Source of the DNA: Thermus antranikianii DSM 12462
GTDB taxonomy: Bacteria > Deinococcota > Deinococci > Deinococcales > Thermaceae
Assembly (NCBI RefSeq): GCF_000423905.1
Contig: NZ_AUIW01000009.1
Span: 1 to 64,000, forward strand
Reading direction: 5' to 3'
DNA length: 64,000 nt
Below are positions 32,054 to 42,547 of this stretch, one piece after another. How positions within the stretch are numbered: position 1 is the stretch's first letter; each line of letters starts with the position of its first letter. The notes under the pieces are model-generated. The model searched no databases and was not told the DNA's origin. It worked only from the letters and a program-made list of their open reading frames with translations. The translations under genes were made by a program, and so were the position numbers.

Positions 32054-32271
32054 CCCCGGGAGGCGTGGAGCTCCTGGTAGGCCAGCCTCAGGGCCTCTTC
32101 CTCGGAGAGGGGGCCTTTGGCCAGAAGGGCCTCGAGGCGTTCCAGGCCCAGGTAGTGGCGCAAGGCCCGCTCCACCAGCTCCGACTCCCGTAGGCCCAGG
32201 CTTGCCGCCCGCACCTTGGCGGCCCGGAGCACCTCTTCCTCCAGGTACAGGGTGGTCTTGCGCCTGGCCAT
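32050..32271 (-). CDS. Ribbon-helix-helix antitoxin
   Basis: The 73-aa protein begins ARRKTTLYLEEEVLRAAKV, a beta-strand followed by helix A of a ribbon-helix-helix fold, then ASLGLRESELVERALRHYLG as helix B, and a C-terminal tail that would mask the toxin. It is first in the module, with the toxin start overlapping its stop. A palindrome at 32296-32307 upstream is a likely operator for autorepression. The ATG at 32271 is 24 bp from that palindrome. Confidence 0.85.
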   Translation of the reverse strand: MARRKTTLYLEEEVLRAAKVRAASLGLRESELVERALRHYLGLERLEALLAKGPLSEEEALRLAYQELHASRG

Positions 32272-32278
32272 GCCACCA

Positions 32279-32307
32279 TTTTGACGGCATGAGGGTTTGA
32301 CGTCAAA
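32279..32307. promoter_or_regulatory. Presumed autoregulatory operator of the toxin-antitoxin module
   Basis: The perfect 12-bp palindrome TTTGACGTCAAA (32296-32307) is accompanied by a further half-site TTTGACG at 32279-32285, 17 bp away. Paired half-sites upstream of an RHH gene are typical of VapB-type operators. It also lies about 30 bp upstream of the alaS -10, so binding could affect alaS. Confidence 0.6.
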
Positions 32308-32334
32308 GGGGTGAAGGCCAGCGCGTTGAGCCCC

Positions 32335-32340
32335 TATAAT
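32335..32340 (+). promoter_or_regulatory. alaS -10 element, leaderless
   Basis: TATAAT is a consensus -10 ending 7 nt before the alaS ATG, so transcription starts at or next to the start codon. No good -35 is seen. Confidence 0.7.
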
Positions 32341-32347
32341 CAAAGGC

Positions 32348-34996
<2,649 letters not shown>

Positions 34997-35059
34997 GGGA
35001 GGCCCCTAGCCTCGCCGGGGTGCCTGGCAGGGGACACCCTCCCCCGGTAAAATGAGCCC

Positions 35060-35749
35060 ATGGCCATGTTGCTGAACCTGGTGGCGGTGGCCCTTTCCTG
35101 GGCCCTTTTCGGCCTCACCTTTGGGCGGTACCGGGGGCGTCCCTCCCTTCACAACGCCCTCTACTCCCTGGGCCTCCTTCTCTTCGCCCTGGCGGTTTCC
35201 GCCGAGTTTCTGTCCAAGCTCCTGGGTGCCTGGAACCCCTTCCTCTATCGGCTTTGGTACCTCACCGGGGCCATGCACGGGGTGACCTTTTTGGGCCTGG
35301 GAAGCCTGGCCCTTTTGAACCCCAAGGCGGCCCGGGGGCTTCTTTGGGTGCTCCTGCCCTTTATCCTCTATGGGTTTTATCTGGTGGTCTCGGCCCCTCT
35401 GGACTTTTCCCAGCTCCCTGCGCCCTATGCCCCCTCGGGCAAAGCCTTCCCCGAGCCGAGCCTCACCTCGCCCAGGCTTTGGACCATTCCCTTTAACCTC
35501 CTGGGCACGGTGCTGCTGGCCGGGGTGGCCCTTTACACCACCCTCCTCTTCTGGAGAAAGAACCCCCTTAGGGCCCAGGGCACGGCCCTCATCTTCCTGG
35601 CGGCTTTGGTGTTGGCCTCCACCAGCACCTTAAACCGCTTTGGGGTGGTGGGCCTCGAGGAGGCGGGAAGGGCCATTGGGGTTGCCCTACTCTACCTCGG
35701 GGTGGTCTTGGCGGATCGCAGCGTGCAGTATGCGGGTGGGCGCGCTTGA
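35060..35749 (+). CDS. Seven-helix membrane protein of unknown function
   Basis: The 229-aa protein has about seven hydrophobic segments, beginning [19 protein letters not shown] and ending [18 protein letters not shown] loop of about 35 residues ([19 protein letters not shown]) lies between segments four and five. No family is recognised. TAAAAT at 35048-35053 ends 6 nt before the ATG, so it is probably leaderless. Its last 20 bp overlap ruvX, so it heads an operon with ruvX and mltG. Confidence 0.72.
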   Translation: MAMLLNLVAVALSWALFGLTFGRYRGRPSLHNALYSLGLLLFALAVSAEFLSKLLGAWNPFLYRLWYLTGAMHGVTFLGLGSLALLNPKAARGLLWVLLPFILYGFYLVVSAPLDFSQLPAPYAPSGKAFPEPSLTSPRLWTIPFNLLGTVLLAGVALYTTLLFWRKNPLRAQGTALIFLAALVLASTSTLNRFGVVGLEEAGRAIGVALLYLGVVLADRSVQYAGGRA

Positions 35750-36137
35750 CGTGGGAGAGGCCAGGATCGGCCTGGCGGTGGGGGAGGAGGGAAGCCCCTT
35801 CGCCTTCGGCCGGGGTTATCTGGTGCGGAGGAGCCTGGAAGAGGACGTGGCGGCCCTCCTGGACTTCGTGCGCCGGGAGGGGTTAGGGAAGCTCCTGGTG
35901 GGCCTTCCCTTGCGCACCGACCTCAAGGAAAGCGCCCAGGCCCAGAGGGTCCTTCCCCTGGTGGAGGCGCTTAGGGCCAAGGGGGTGGAGGTGGAGCTTG
36001 TGGACGAGCGCTACACCACCCAGGCGGCGGCCAGGCGTCTGAGACACGCCCCCAAACGGATCCGCCGGGAGAAGGGCCGGTTGGACGAGATGAGCGCGGT
36101 GATCCTCTTGGAGGGCTACCTTGCGGGAAGGCTCTAG
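35730..36137 (+). CDS. ruvX: RuvX/YqgF pre-16S rRNA nuclease family protein
   Basis: The 135-aa protein has the RNase H-like fold of Ruv[16 protein letters not shown] with the first catalytic Asp, [10 protein letters not shown], and the conserved [13 protein letters not shown], with a final acidic residue in [14 protein letters not shown]. The family has been called a Holliday-junction resolvase and an rRNA-processing nuclease. The ATG at 35730 starts the conserved domain at once; an extended frame upstream lies inside the membrane-protein gene. It overlaps mltG by 17 bp. Confidence 0.92.
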   Translation: MRVGALDVGEARIGLAVGEEGSPFAFGRGYLVRRSLEEDVAALLDFVRREGLGKLLVGLPLRTDLKESAQAQRVLPLVEALRAKGVEVELVDERYTTQAAARRLRHAPKRIRREKGRLDEMSAVILLEGYLAGRL

Positions 36138-37134
36138 GCGCTGGCTCTGGCGGGGGGTGGTGGCCCTTTTCGTCACCTTCGCCCTTCTCCTCTTCTACGC
36201 CCTCTGGCTTTTGGGCCCCACGGGAAAAGAGGCCACGGTGCGCATTCCCCGGGGGGCCACGGGGCAGGAGGTGGCCAGGATCCTGGAGGAGGCCGGGCTT
36301 TTGCGCTCCGGGTACCTCTTTTCCGCCTACCTGCGCTTCTCCGGCCGGGCCAAGAAGCTGGTCCCTGGGGTCTACCGCCTCGAGGGGGACGGGGCCTTCC
36401 GCCTGGCCAGGGCCCTCACGGGAGGGGAGAGGCCCCTCACGGTCACCCTCACCTTCCCCGAGGGGGAAAGGGCGGTGGACTACGCCAAAAGGCTTTCCCA
36501 GGCGGGCCTGGATGGGGATGGTTTTTTAAGGATTGTCCAGGAGCCTGGTGCCCTGCGCCCCCCGTACGTGGAGGGCAGGTCCCTGGAGGGTTACCTCTTC
36601 CCCGCCACCTACACCTTTGACCTCCTGGTTACCCCCGAGGAGGTGGTGCGGGCCCTCCTGGGCCGCTTCGAGGCCGAGCTCACGCCCCCGGTGAGGCGCC
36701 TTTTGGAGGAGCGGGGGCTTTCCGTCCACGCCTGGGTGACCCTGGCCTCCATCGTCCAGGCGGAGGCGGGAAGCCAAAAGGAGATGCCCTACATCGCCGG
36801 GGTTTTCCTGAACCGACTGGAAAGGGGCATGCCCCTCCAGGCGGATCCCACCGTGGCCTACGCCCTGGGCAAGAGGCTTCCTGAGCTTTCCCGGAAGGCG
36901 GGGGACTTCGCCCATGATTCCCCCTACAACACCTACCGCTACGCCGGGCTTCCCCCGGGGCCCATCGGCAACCCGGGGCGGGAGGCCCTCCTTGCCGTGC
37001 TCAATCCCGTGCGCACCGACCCCAAGGGGCGCCCTTACCTCTACTTCTTCCACGCCAAGGGGGAGCTTTTCCTCAACACCAGCTTCGAGGCCCACCTCGA
37101 GGACCTCCGCCTGCACCGCTATTCTTCGCCGTGA
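36121..37134 (+). CDS. mltG: Endolytic murein transglycosylase MltG
   Basis: MltG cuts nascent peptidoglycan in the periplasm to end chain growth. The 337-aa protein has an N-terminal membrane anchor ([20 protein letters not shown]), a LysM-like segment ([17 protein letters not shown]), and the YceG domain with the catalytic Glu in [15 protein letters not shown], followed by [18 protein letters not shown] and [14 protein letters not shown]. The start is a TTG with GGAGGG 5 nt upstream inside ruvX, so the two are translationally linked. Its end overlaps the convergent permease gene by 16 bp. Confidence 0.94.
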   Translation: MREGSRRWLWRGVVALFVTFALLLFYALWLLGPTGKEATVRIPRGATGQEVARILEEAGLLRSGYLFSAYLRFSGRAKKLVPGVYRLEGDGAFRLARALTGGERPLTVTLTFPEGERAVDYAKRLSQAGLDGDGFLRIVQEPGALRPPYVEGRSLEGYLFPATYTFDLLVTPEEVVRALLGRFEAELTPPVRRLLEERGLSVHAWVTLASIVQAEAGSQKEMPYIAGVFLNRLERGMPLQADPTVAYALGKRLPELSRKAGDFAHDSPYNTYRYAGLPPGPIGNPGREALLAVLNPVRTDPKGRPYLYFFHAKGELFLNTSFEAHLEDLRLHRYSSP

Positions 37135-37955
37135 CGCAGAAGCCTGAGCTGGGCATAGGCGAAGAGGAGGGTGAGGAGGAGGATGACCACGGTGACCGCG
37201 GCGGCGTAGCCCAGCCGGAAGTTCTCGAACCCCGACTCGTAGAGGTAGTAGCCCAAGACCCGGGTGGCCCCGTAGGGCCCGCCCCGGGTGAGGAGGAAGA
37301 CCGCCGAGTAGGACTGCAGGGAGAGGATGGTGCCCACCACCACCAAAAAGGCCACCGCCGGGCGCATGAGGGGAAGAACTATGTAGCGGAAGGCTTCCAA
37401 GGGCCCTGCCCCGTCCACATAGGCGGCCTCCAGAAGGGATTTGGGGATGGCCTTAAGCCGGGCCGAGGCCACCAGGACCCCATACCCCAGGTGCCGCCAC
37501 AGGGTGAAGAGGACCACCATGACCAAGGCCCAGAACCCCTCCCGGTCCCAAGGGGGGATGGGCAGGAACTGGGCTAAGGCCCCGTACTCGGGGGTGAAGA
37601 GGGTGTACCAGCTCAGGGTGGCCCCACCCAGGGTGACGAGCCCGGGCAGGAAGAGAAGGCTTTTGGCAAGGCGCTCGTAGGGTGCCCCTTCCAAAGCCAC
37701 CGCCAGGGCGATGGAAAGCCCCACGAAAAGGGGCAGGGCCAGGAGCATGAACTTCAGGGTCACCCAGAGGCTTCCCCAGAAGGCGGGGTCTTGGAAAAGA
37801 TCCCGGTAGTTTTTGAGCCCCACCGGCTTGGGCTCGGAAAGCCCCGACCAGTCCCAGGTGGAAAAGCGAATCACATCCAAAAAGGGGTAGAGGATGAACA
37901 CCCCCAGGGTGAGGAGGGCGGGAAGGGAGAAGAGGAAAAGGGGAAGGCGCCGCAC
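37119..37955 (-). CDS. Sugar ABC transporter permease (MalF-like), apparently orphan
   Basis: The 278-aa protein has six transmembrane segments and the EAA loop LLEAAYVDGAGPLEAFRYI followed by VLPLMRP, which binds the ATPase. It resembles MalF/UgpA-type permeases of the CUT1 sugar uptake systems. Normally a solute-binding protein and a MalG-like second permease lie next to it, but neither is found: upstream is a barrel-like protein and downstream is convergent mltG. Its partners must lie elsewhere, or it is a relic. The reading frame looks intact. Confidence 0.85.
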   Translation of the reverse strand: MRRLPLFLFSLPALLTLGVFILYPFLDVIRFSTWDWSGLSEPKPVGLKNYRDLFQDPAFWGSLWVTLKFMLLALPLFVGLSIALAVALEGAPYERLAKSLLFLPGLVTLGGATLSWYTLFTPEYGALAQFLPIPPWDREGFWALVMVVLFTLWRHLGYGVLVASARLKAIPKSLLEAAYVDGAGPLEAFRYIVLPLMRPAVAFLVVVGTILSLQSYSAVFLLTRGGPYGATRVLGYYLYESGFENFRLGYAAAVTVVILLLTLLFAYAQLRLLRHGEE

Positions 37956-37958
37956 GGG

Positions 37959-38450
37959 TTACCAGAGGTAGAGAAGGCTCAGCAGGAAGGGATACCGGTC
38001 GGAGGCGGAAACCTCCAGGGCCAGGGGTTCCAGGTAGAGCCTGAACCCGGCTCCCCAGGCCAGGTGGAACCCGCTTTGGTAGCCTAGCCCCCCGTAGGCG
38101 GAAAGGGCTCCTCCCGGCACCTCGAGGCTCACCACGGGTCCCAGGTGCACCCCAAAGGGATACCGCAGGTCCAGGCCCAGGCCCACCGAGGTGTAGAGGT
38201 CCGCCAGGACCAGGCCCGGGAAGAGGTTGGCCTTGAAGAAGGCGAAGACCTCAGGGTTCTGGGAGACGAGGGCCTGCAGGTCCAGCCCCGTGTCGATTCC
38301 CAAGGGGCTAAGGGGCAAAAGGGCGCTTCCCTGCAGGTAGATGCCCTTATCGGGGGCGTACCCGATCCCCAGGGTGTTCTCCGGGTAAGCGGGCATCTGG
38401 GCCAGGGCCAGGCTGAGGGCCAGGAGGAAAGGGGCGACTAGACGCTTCAT
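37959..38450 (-). CDS. Exported protein, possibly outer-membrane barrel
   Basis: The 163-aa protein has a signal peptide (LVAPFLLALSLALAQMP). After it come alternating amphipathic strands with aromatic caps, for example GIGYAPDKGIYLQGSALLPL and LAWGAGFRLYLEPLALEV, ending SLLYLW with an aromatic last residue, typical of outer-membrane beta-barrels. No family is recognised. It is 3 bp upstream of the orphan permease, so the two could be co-transcribed. Confidence 0.65.
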   Translation of the reverse strand: MKRLVAPFLLALSLALAQMPAYPENTLGIGYAPDKGIYLQGSALLPLSPLGIDTGLDLQALVSQNPEVFAFFKANLFPGLVLADLYTSVGLGLDLRYPFGVHLGPVVSLEVPGGALSAYGGLGYQSGFHLAWGAGFRLYLEPLALEVSASDRYPFLLSLLYLW

Positions 38451-38467
38451 ATCCCCCCTATCCTAGC

Positions 38468-38494
38468 AAAAGCCCCCGGCTTCAAGCCGAGGGC
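38468..38494 (-). terminator. Intrinsic terminator of the lipoprotein gene
   Basis: GCCCCCGGCTT (38472-38482) and AAGCCGAGGGC (38484-38494) form an 11-bp stem with one G-T pair. On the minus strand TTTT follows directly. It starts 17 bp past the stop codon. Confidence 0.85.
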
Positions 38495-38511
38495 ATCGGG
38501 GCAGTAAAGGC

Positions 38512-39987
38512 TTATGGCTGATTGCACGGCTGGGCACCCATGTCCTGGATGAGGAAGTCCTCGAGGCTCATGGTTTGACCAGCAGCGAAGTGCAGGGTGA
38601 GGTTCTCCCCAGGGACGCAGTTGTTGTTTTCGTCATCTAGGATCCCCTCAAAGGTGACCACCTTGCTGTCTACCCGCAGGAGCCCGTTTTGGATGTGGAT
38701 GCGCGTGGGGTTTTCCTCCACCTGCGTGACCTGGAATTCAAGGTGGAGGGATTGGGTAGAGGTGCTGAGGTCTATGGAAACATCCCCAGAGGAGGCATTG
38801 AAGTTTTCCAGCAGGCTACCGCAGGTGCCCGGCGTGGCAGAGCCGTTCACCCCCACCTGGCCTTGGGTGTGGAGGGCGCTATCGTTTCCCTGTACCAGCA
38901 GGCTGAGATTCCACGCAAGTTCCAAGCGAGAAGGGCTGGTGGTGAGGTTAAGGTTAGCCAAGTCCACCAGGCGCTGGTTGGTGGTGGGATGATCAAGGAA
39001 GCCTTTCAGGTTAAGGCTTTGGGGCTCCAAAAGGTACTTGCCGCTTAGGCAGGTACTGGGCCGCCAGCTGGCGGTAAAGGTAGCTTCTCCTTCATTGGAT
39101 CCATTCTCGCCGAAGTCCACAGCGAAGAAGGCCTTGGTAGGCATTTCTTGGGTGTTCTGCGTATCCCAGGGCTGATGCGTTTCCACGGTGTGGGAGGGAG
39201 TTCCCCTGGTGGATGCATCCCAATCTGCCAAAGCCTTGTTCCAGGGATCGGTGGCCTGCTGCTTGAAGCGCAGCTCCAAATCGTTAGAGAAATCCACCTG
39301 ATTGCAGTTGCCCCCTATGCACTCAATCTTTCCCCGGGGTAAGGAAGAGGTGGCCAGGGGATAAAGCCCCTGAGGTTTCACAGAGAAGATGCTTTCTAAG
39401 CGAAGCTCGGCTAGGCTTCCCAGGGTATCGGAAAGGCCTGTCTGCCCTAAGGCAAGGTTCTGCCCGGAAAGTTGCTGTGGGAAAAGGCTTTTGATGGCGT
39501 TTTCAAGTTCCCGAATAACTTGTTGGATCTCTCCGGCTAAGGTTTGCAACGCTCCGCTGGTTTCCCCAGGTGAGGCTTGAAGGGATGCTTCGACGGTTAC
39601 GTTCAGGTTCGCCGTCTTGGTGAGGCTCCCCGCGGTGGCCTTCACCCGGAGGTTGTAGGTGCCGGTGGCCACGCTGGAGGCCACCTGGAGGGTTAGGATC
39701 TGGGTCACCGGGTTCGTACCCGTCACGTTCAGGCTGGTGGGGCTCAGGGTGATGCCCTGAGGGGCGGGGGAACCATCCTGCCGCTCCAGGGTCAGGGTCA
39801 CCTGCCCCGTGAACCCGTTCTGGGGCGACAGGGTGAGCTGCGTGGTCCCGCTACCCCCTTGTTGCACCGTGAGGCTCGTGGGGTTCAGGGAAAGGGTGAA
39901 GTCGGGGACGGGGGGCAACTGCTGGGGGCACGCTGTCAAAGCCAAGGACAGGAAACCCAGGACAAGTGAGCGAAACACTCGTTTCAT
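38512..39987 (-). CDS. Lipoprotein with N-terminal Ig-like domain
   Basis: The 491-aa protein starts with a lipoprotein signal (LVLGFLSLALTACPQQ) with the lipid-modified cysteine in LTAC. An Ig-like segment follows (FTLSLNPTSLTVQQGGSG, then FTGQVTLTLERQDG and ITLSPTSLNVTG, ending TKTANLNVTVEA), which resembles bacterial NEW3/Ig-like domains. The remaining 350 residues are polar and Asn/Ser/Thr-rich, with several cysteines, and are not recognised. Its base composition is visibly less GC-rich than its neighbours', suggesting recent acquisition or a fast-evolving surface protein. A strong terminator follows. The ATG follows GGGAGG. Confidence 0.75.
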   Translation of the reverse strand: MKRVFRSLVLGFLSLALTACPQQLPPVPDFTLSLNPTSLTVQQGGSGTTQLTLSPQNGFTGQVTLTLERQDGSPAPQGITLSPTSLNVTGTNPVTQILTLQVASSVATGTYNLRVKATAGSLTKTANLNVTVEASLQASPGETSGALQTLAGEIQQVIRELENAIKSLFPQQLSGQNLALGQTGLSDTLGSLAELRLESIFSVKPQGLYPLATSSLPRGKIECIGGNCNQVDFSNDLELRFKQQATDPWNKALADWDASTRGTPSHTVETHQPWDTQNTQEMPTKAFFAVDFGENGSNEGEATFTASWRPSTCLSGKYLLEPQSLNLKGFLDHPTTNQRLVDLANLNLTTSPSRLELAWNLSLLVQGNDSALHTQGQVGVNGSATPGTCGSLLENFNASSGDVSIDLSTSTQSLHLEFQVTQVEENPTRIHIQNGLLRVDSKVVTFEGILDDENNNCVPGENLTLHFAAGQTMSLEDFLIQDMGAQPCNQP

Positions 39988-40003
39988 TTGCTTTACCTCC
40001 CTT

Positions 40004-40028
40004 TGGTTAGGTTCGGCATGGTTAGGTT
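40004..40028. repeat. Two direct repeats of TGGTTAGGTT, 15-bp period
   Basis: TGGTTAGGTT occurs at 40004-40013 and 40019-40028, separated by 5 bp. On the lipoprotein-coding strand they lie 17-41 bp upstream of its ATG, in or near the 5' leader. Equal phase suggests a protein-binding site. Confidence 0.6.
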
Positions 40029-40063
40029 AATGTGTGCAGGATAACTCTTTTCTCCATACATTC

Positions 40064-40091
40064 ATTGTACGGCAAACATTGTACGGCAAAC
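40064..40091. repeat. Perfect 14-bp tandem repeat ATTGTACGGCAAAC x2
   Basis: Two exact copies (40064-40077 and 40078-40091) lie in the divergent region between the lipoprotein and the P-loop gene. Each contains TTGTAC; the second copy serves as the likely -35 of the P-loop gene. It may be an operator or a recent duplication. Confidence 0.8.
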
Positions 40092-40108
40092 TTGGATTAG
40101 CTTACAAT
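40079..40108 (+). promoter_or_regulatory. Promoter of the P-loop gene, leaderless
   Basis: TTGTAC (40079-40084), an 18-bp spacer and TACAAT (40103-40108). The -10 ends 6 nt before the ATG at 40115. The -35 lies inside the tandem repeat. Confidence 0.7.
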
Positions 40109-40114
40109 CCCCCT

Positions 40115-40840
40115 ATGCTAGTGTCTCCTCCAGTAGCCTTTTCCCTCGAGCCCCGTCCCAACTTAGTTCCCGTAAAGGACCACCCCCTCCTCATCCTGGT
40201 GGGCCTCACCGGGGTGGGGAAGAGCACTTTGGTGGAGGCCTTGGGCTTTTCCCGGCTTCCTGACCGCAGGGAGCTGGTGGACCTCTATGTCCTTCCCCGC
40301 TACGGGGTCAACCTCCCCATTCCCCGGGAGGAGCGCTTTCGCCTGACTCGGCGCTTCCGGGAGGAGTTCCCGGGAGGGGTGGCGGAGGTCCTGGCCCGGG
40401 GGTTTGTGGAGCCCCGCTTCCCCCTTCTCTTTGATGGGCTTAGGGGGGAGGCGGAGGTGGCCTATGCGTTGGAGCATCTGCCCAAGGCGCTTTTCGTGGT
40501 CCTTCACGCCCGGGAAGCCACGCGGCTCAAAAGGCTACTTTCCCGCCAGGATGCCTTTGACCGGGTGGAGCTTCGCCCGGAGGAGAAGGCGGAGCTAAGG
40601 GCGTTGGCGGAAGGGGTTTTGTCCCCAGAGGAGCTGGAGGAGGCCCTGGCCCTGGCCCCTTGGGAAGAGGTCTTGGCCAAGCTCAAAATCGTGGCCGAGG
40701 AGAAGAGAAACTACGATCCCTTGGGCCCCTTGCGCCTCCTTGAGGACCACCCCCGGGCCCTCATCCTGGACACGGAGAGGCTTTCCCTCGAGGAGGAGGT
40801 GGAGGCGGTTAGGGGCTTCCTCAGGCGGCTTGGCCTCTAA
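40115..40840 (+). CDS. P-loop NTPase of unknown function
   Basis: The 241-aa protein has a Walker A motif LILVGLTGVGKSTLVEAL near residue 30 and a later ALFVVLHAREATRLKRLLSRQ, suggesting a kinase-like or GTPase-like P-loop protein with a lid region. The rest is helical (LSPEELEEALALAPWEEVL). The family is not recognised. It begins leaderless at ATG 40115 and is 9 bp upstream of the enolase-superfamily gene, so they form an operon. An earlier in-frame start at 40034 lies upstream of the promoter and is rejected. Confidence 0.78.
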   Translation: MLVSPPVAFSLEPRPNLVPVKDHPLLILVGLTGVGKSTLVEALGFSRLPDRRELVDLYVLPRYGVNLPIPREERFRLTRRFREEFPGGVAEVLARGFVEPRFPLLFDGLRGEAEVAYALEHLPKALFVVLHAREATRLKRLLSRQDAFDRVELRPEEKAELRALAEGVLSPEELEEALALAPWEEVLAKLKIVAEEKRNYDPLGPLRLLEDHPRALILDTERLSLEEEVEAVRGFLRRLGL

Positions 40841-40849
40841 AATGGCCTC

Positions 40850-41929
40850 ATGGCAACCATCCGCGACCTCAGGCTGGTTCCTTTCCGCATCCCCTTAAGG
40901 GCGCCTTTGCGCTGGGGTAAGGCCTCGGAGATGGCGGCCCTGGAGCATGCCCTTTTGCAGGTGGAGCTCAGCGATGGCTCCCTGGGCCAGGCGGAGGTGG
41001 CCATCCGCCCCACCATCTACGGGGAAACCCTGGGAAGCGTGCGGGCGGGGCTGGAGTATCTGAAGCCCCGGCTTTTGGGCCTCGAGGCGGACGACCAGGA
41101 GGCTATCCGGGCTGTCCTGGAGTCTTTTCCCTGCAACCTGGGCCTTAAGGGAGCTTTGGACCTCGCCCTTTGGGAGGCTTGGGCGAGAAGCGAGGGGGAG
41201 GAGCTTTACCAGGTATTGAAGCCCGCCAAGCACCGGGTGCGGGTTTCCTATATTCTGGGCATGGCCTCGGAGGAGGAGCTGCTTTTAGATGCCCGCATGG
41301 CCTACGAGGCGGGGGTGCGGGTCTTCAAGGTGAAGGTGGGCCGGGACCTGGAGGAGGATGGCCGGAAGATCGGTCGCCTTAAGGAAGCCTTCCCCGACGC
41401 CGAGCTTTACGCCGACGCCAACGAAACCCTTTCCCCCAAGGAGGCCGAGCGCTACCTCCTTGCCTGGAAGGAAATGGGCCTTCTCTACGTGGAAGAGCCC
41501 CTGCCCGTTGAGGAGGTGGAGGCCAGGAGGAAGCTAAGGGAGAAGAAAATCCTTCCCCTCATCGCCGACGACTCGGCCATGACCCCCAAGGACCTCCGCC
41601 GGGAGCTTCTTCTGGACACCTTTGACATCCTGAACCTGAAGCCCGCCCGCACCGGGGTGACCTGGACCCTGGAGATGCTGGCCTTAGCCCGGGAAAAGGG
41701 CAAAAGGGCCATGGTGGGAAGCCAGGCGCAGAGCTCCTTTGGCGCCTACCAGTCGGCGCTTCTCGCCTTCCAACAGGGGGTTACCGAACCCAACGAGCTG
41801 GCCTTCCACCTCAAGGCGGAAGGGGGGTTCCTGGACTTCCCCACCTTCCGCCAGGGGTGGCTTTACTGGGAGGACCTGGTGGAGGCGCGGTTTGACGAGG
41901 GGGCCTTTCGGCGGTATGCCCTAGAGTAG
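40850..41929 (+). CDS. Enolase-superfamily enzyme (MLE subgroup: OSBS/racemase/epimerase)
   Basis: The 359-aa protein has the muconate-lactonizing subgroup active site: Lys160-x-Lys162 (FKVKVG), metal ligands Asp189 (YADANE), Glu215 (VEEPLP) and Asp240 (IADDSAM), and the second catalytic Lys264 (NLKPARTG). This set serves o-succinylbenzoate synthase, N-acylamino acid racemase and dipeptide epimerase, which cannot be told apart by motif. No menaquinone genes are adjacent. The P-loop gene precedes it closely. Its end overlaps the convergent HAD gene by 9 bp. Confidence 0.85.
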   Translation: MATIRDLRLVPFRIPLRAPLRWGKASEMAALEHALLQVELSDGSLGQAEVAIRPTIYGETLGSVRAGLEYLKPRLLGLEADDQEAIRAVLESFPCNLGLKGALDLALWEAWARSEGEELYQVLKPAKHRVRVSYILGMASEEELLLDARMAYEAGVRVFKVKVGRDLEEDGRKIGRLKEAFPDAELYADANETLSPKEAERYLLAWKEMGLLYVEEPLPVEEVEARRKLREKKILPLIADDSAMTPKDLRRELLLDTFDILNLKPARTGVTWTLEMLALAREKGKRAMVGSQAQSSFGAYQSALLAFQQGVTEPNELAFHLKAEGGFLDFPTFRQGWLYWEDLVEARFDEGAFRRYALE

Positions 41930-42547
41930 CTCCATGGCCTTCCTGAAGTCCTGGAGGACCCCCCAGGCTCCCGCCTCGAGGAGGGCTTCCTCCTTGTGCC
42001 CCGTGAGCAGGGCGTAGGTGGGTATCCCCGCCCCCACGGCGCTCCTCACCCCGGAGGGCGAGTCCTCAAAGGCCAGGGCTTCCCGGGGGGTGAGGCCCAG
42101 GTGCCTTAGGGCCACCCGGTAGGGCAAGGGGTCGGGCTTGCCCCGGCCCACCTCCTCCGCCAGGACCAGAAGGGGCGGGTTCAAACCCAGGGCCTTCAAC
42201 ACATGGCGGGCGTTCTCCCGGGGAGCGTTGGTGACCACCCCCCAGGTGAGGCCCCTGGCCCGGGCCTTTTCCAGAAGCTCCTTAAGGCCGGGCATGGGCT
42301 TGAGGTTCAGGGCCAGTTCTCGGAAGCGGGCTTCCTTGGCCTCGATGAGCCTTCGGGCTTCCTCTCCCTCTAGCCCCAAAAGGTCCTTGACGATCTCGGG
42401 GTTAAGGCGGCCAGAGATGCGCTTTCGGTAGAAGTCCTCGTTCACCTCGAGGCCATAGGGCGCCAAGACCTCTCGCCAGGCCAGAAGGTGCAGGGGGTCG
42501 GTGTCGGCCAAGGTGCCGTCCAGGTCAAAGAGAAGGGCCTTAAGCAT
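41921..42547 (-). CDS. HAD family phosphatase (beta-phosphoglucomutase-like)
   Basis: The 208-aa protein has the HAD motifs: LFDLDGTLADTDPLHLLAW (nucleophile Asp and acid/base Asp), TNAPRENARHV (motif II Thr), the Lys in GRGKPDPLPY, and FEDSPSGVRSAVGAG (motif IV). The cap domain fits the beta-phosphoglucomutase/GPH branch; the substrate is unknown. The start codon overlaps the MFS gene by 8 bp, so they are co-transcribed. Confidence 0.9.
   Translation of the reverse strand: MLKALLFDLDGTLADTDPLHLLAWREVLAPYGLEVNEDFYRKRISGRLNPEIVKDLLGLEGEEARRLIEAKEARFRELALNLKPMPGLKELLEKARARGLTWGVVTNAPRENARHVLKALGLNPPLLVLAEEVGRGKPDPLPYRVALRHLGLTPREALAFEDSPSGVRSAVGAGIPTYALLTGHKEEALLEAGAWGVLQDFRKAMELL

Noticed and set aside
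34997-35047. Weak hairpin after alaS as a terminator
   Set aside because: The stem is short and interrupted and has no T-run; not enough to call.
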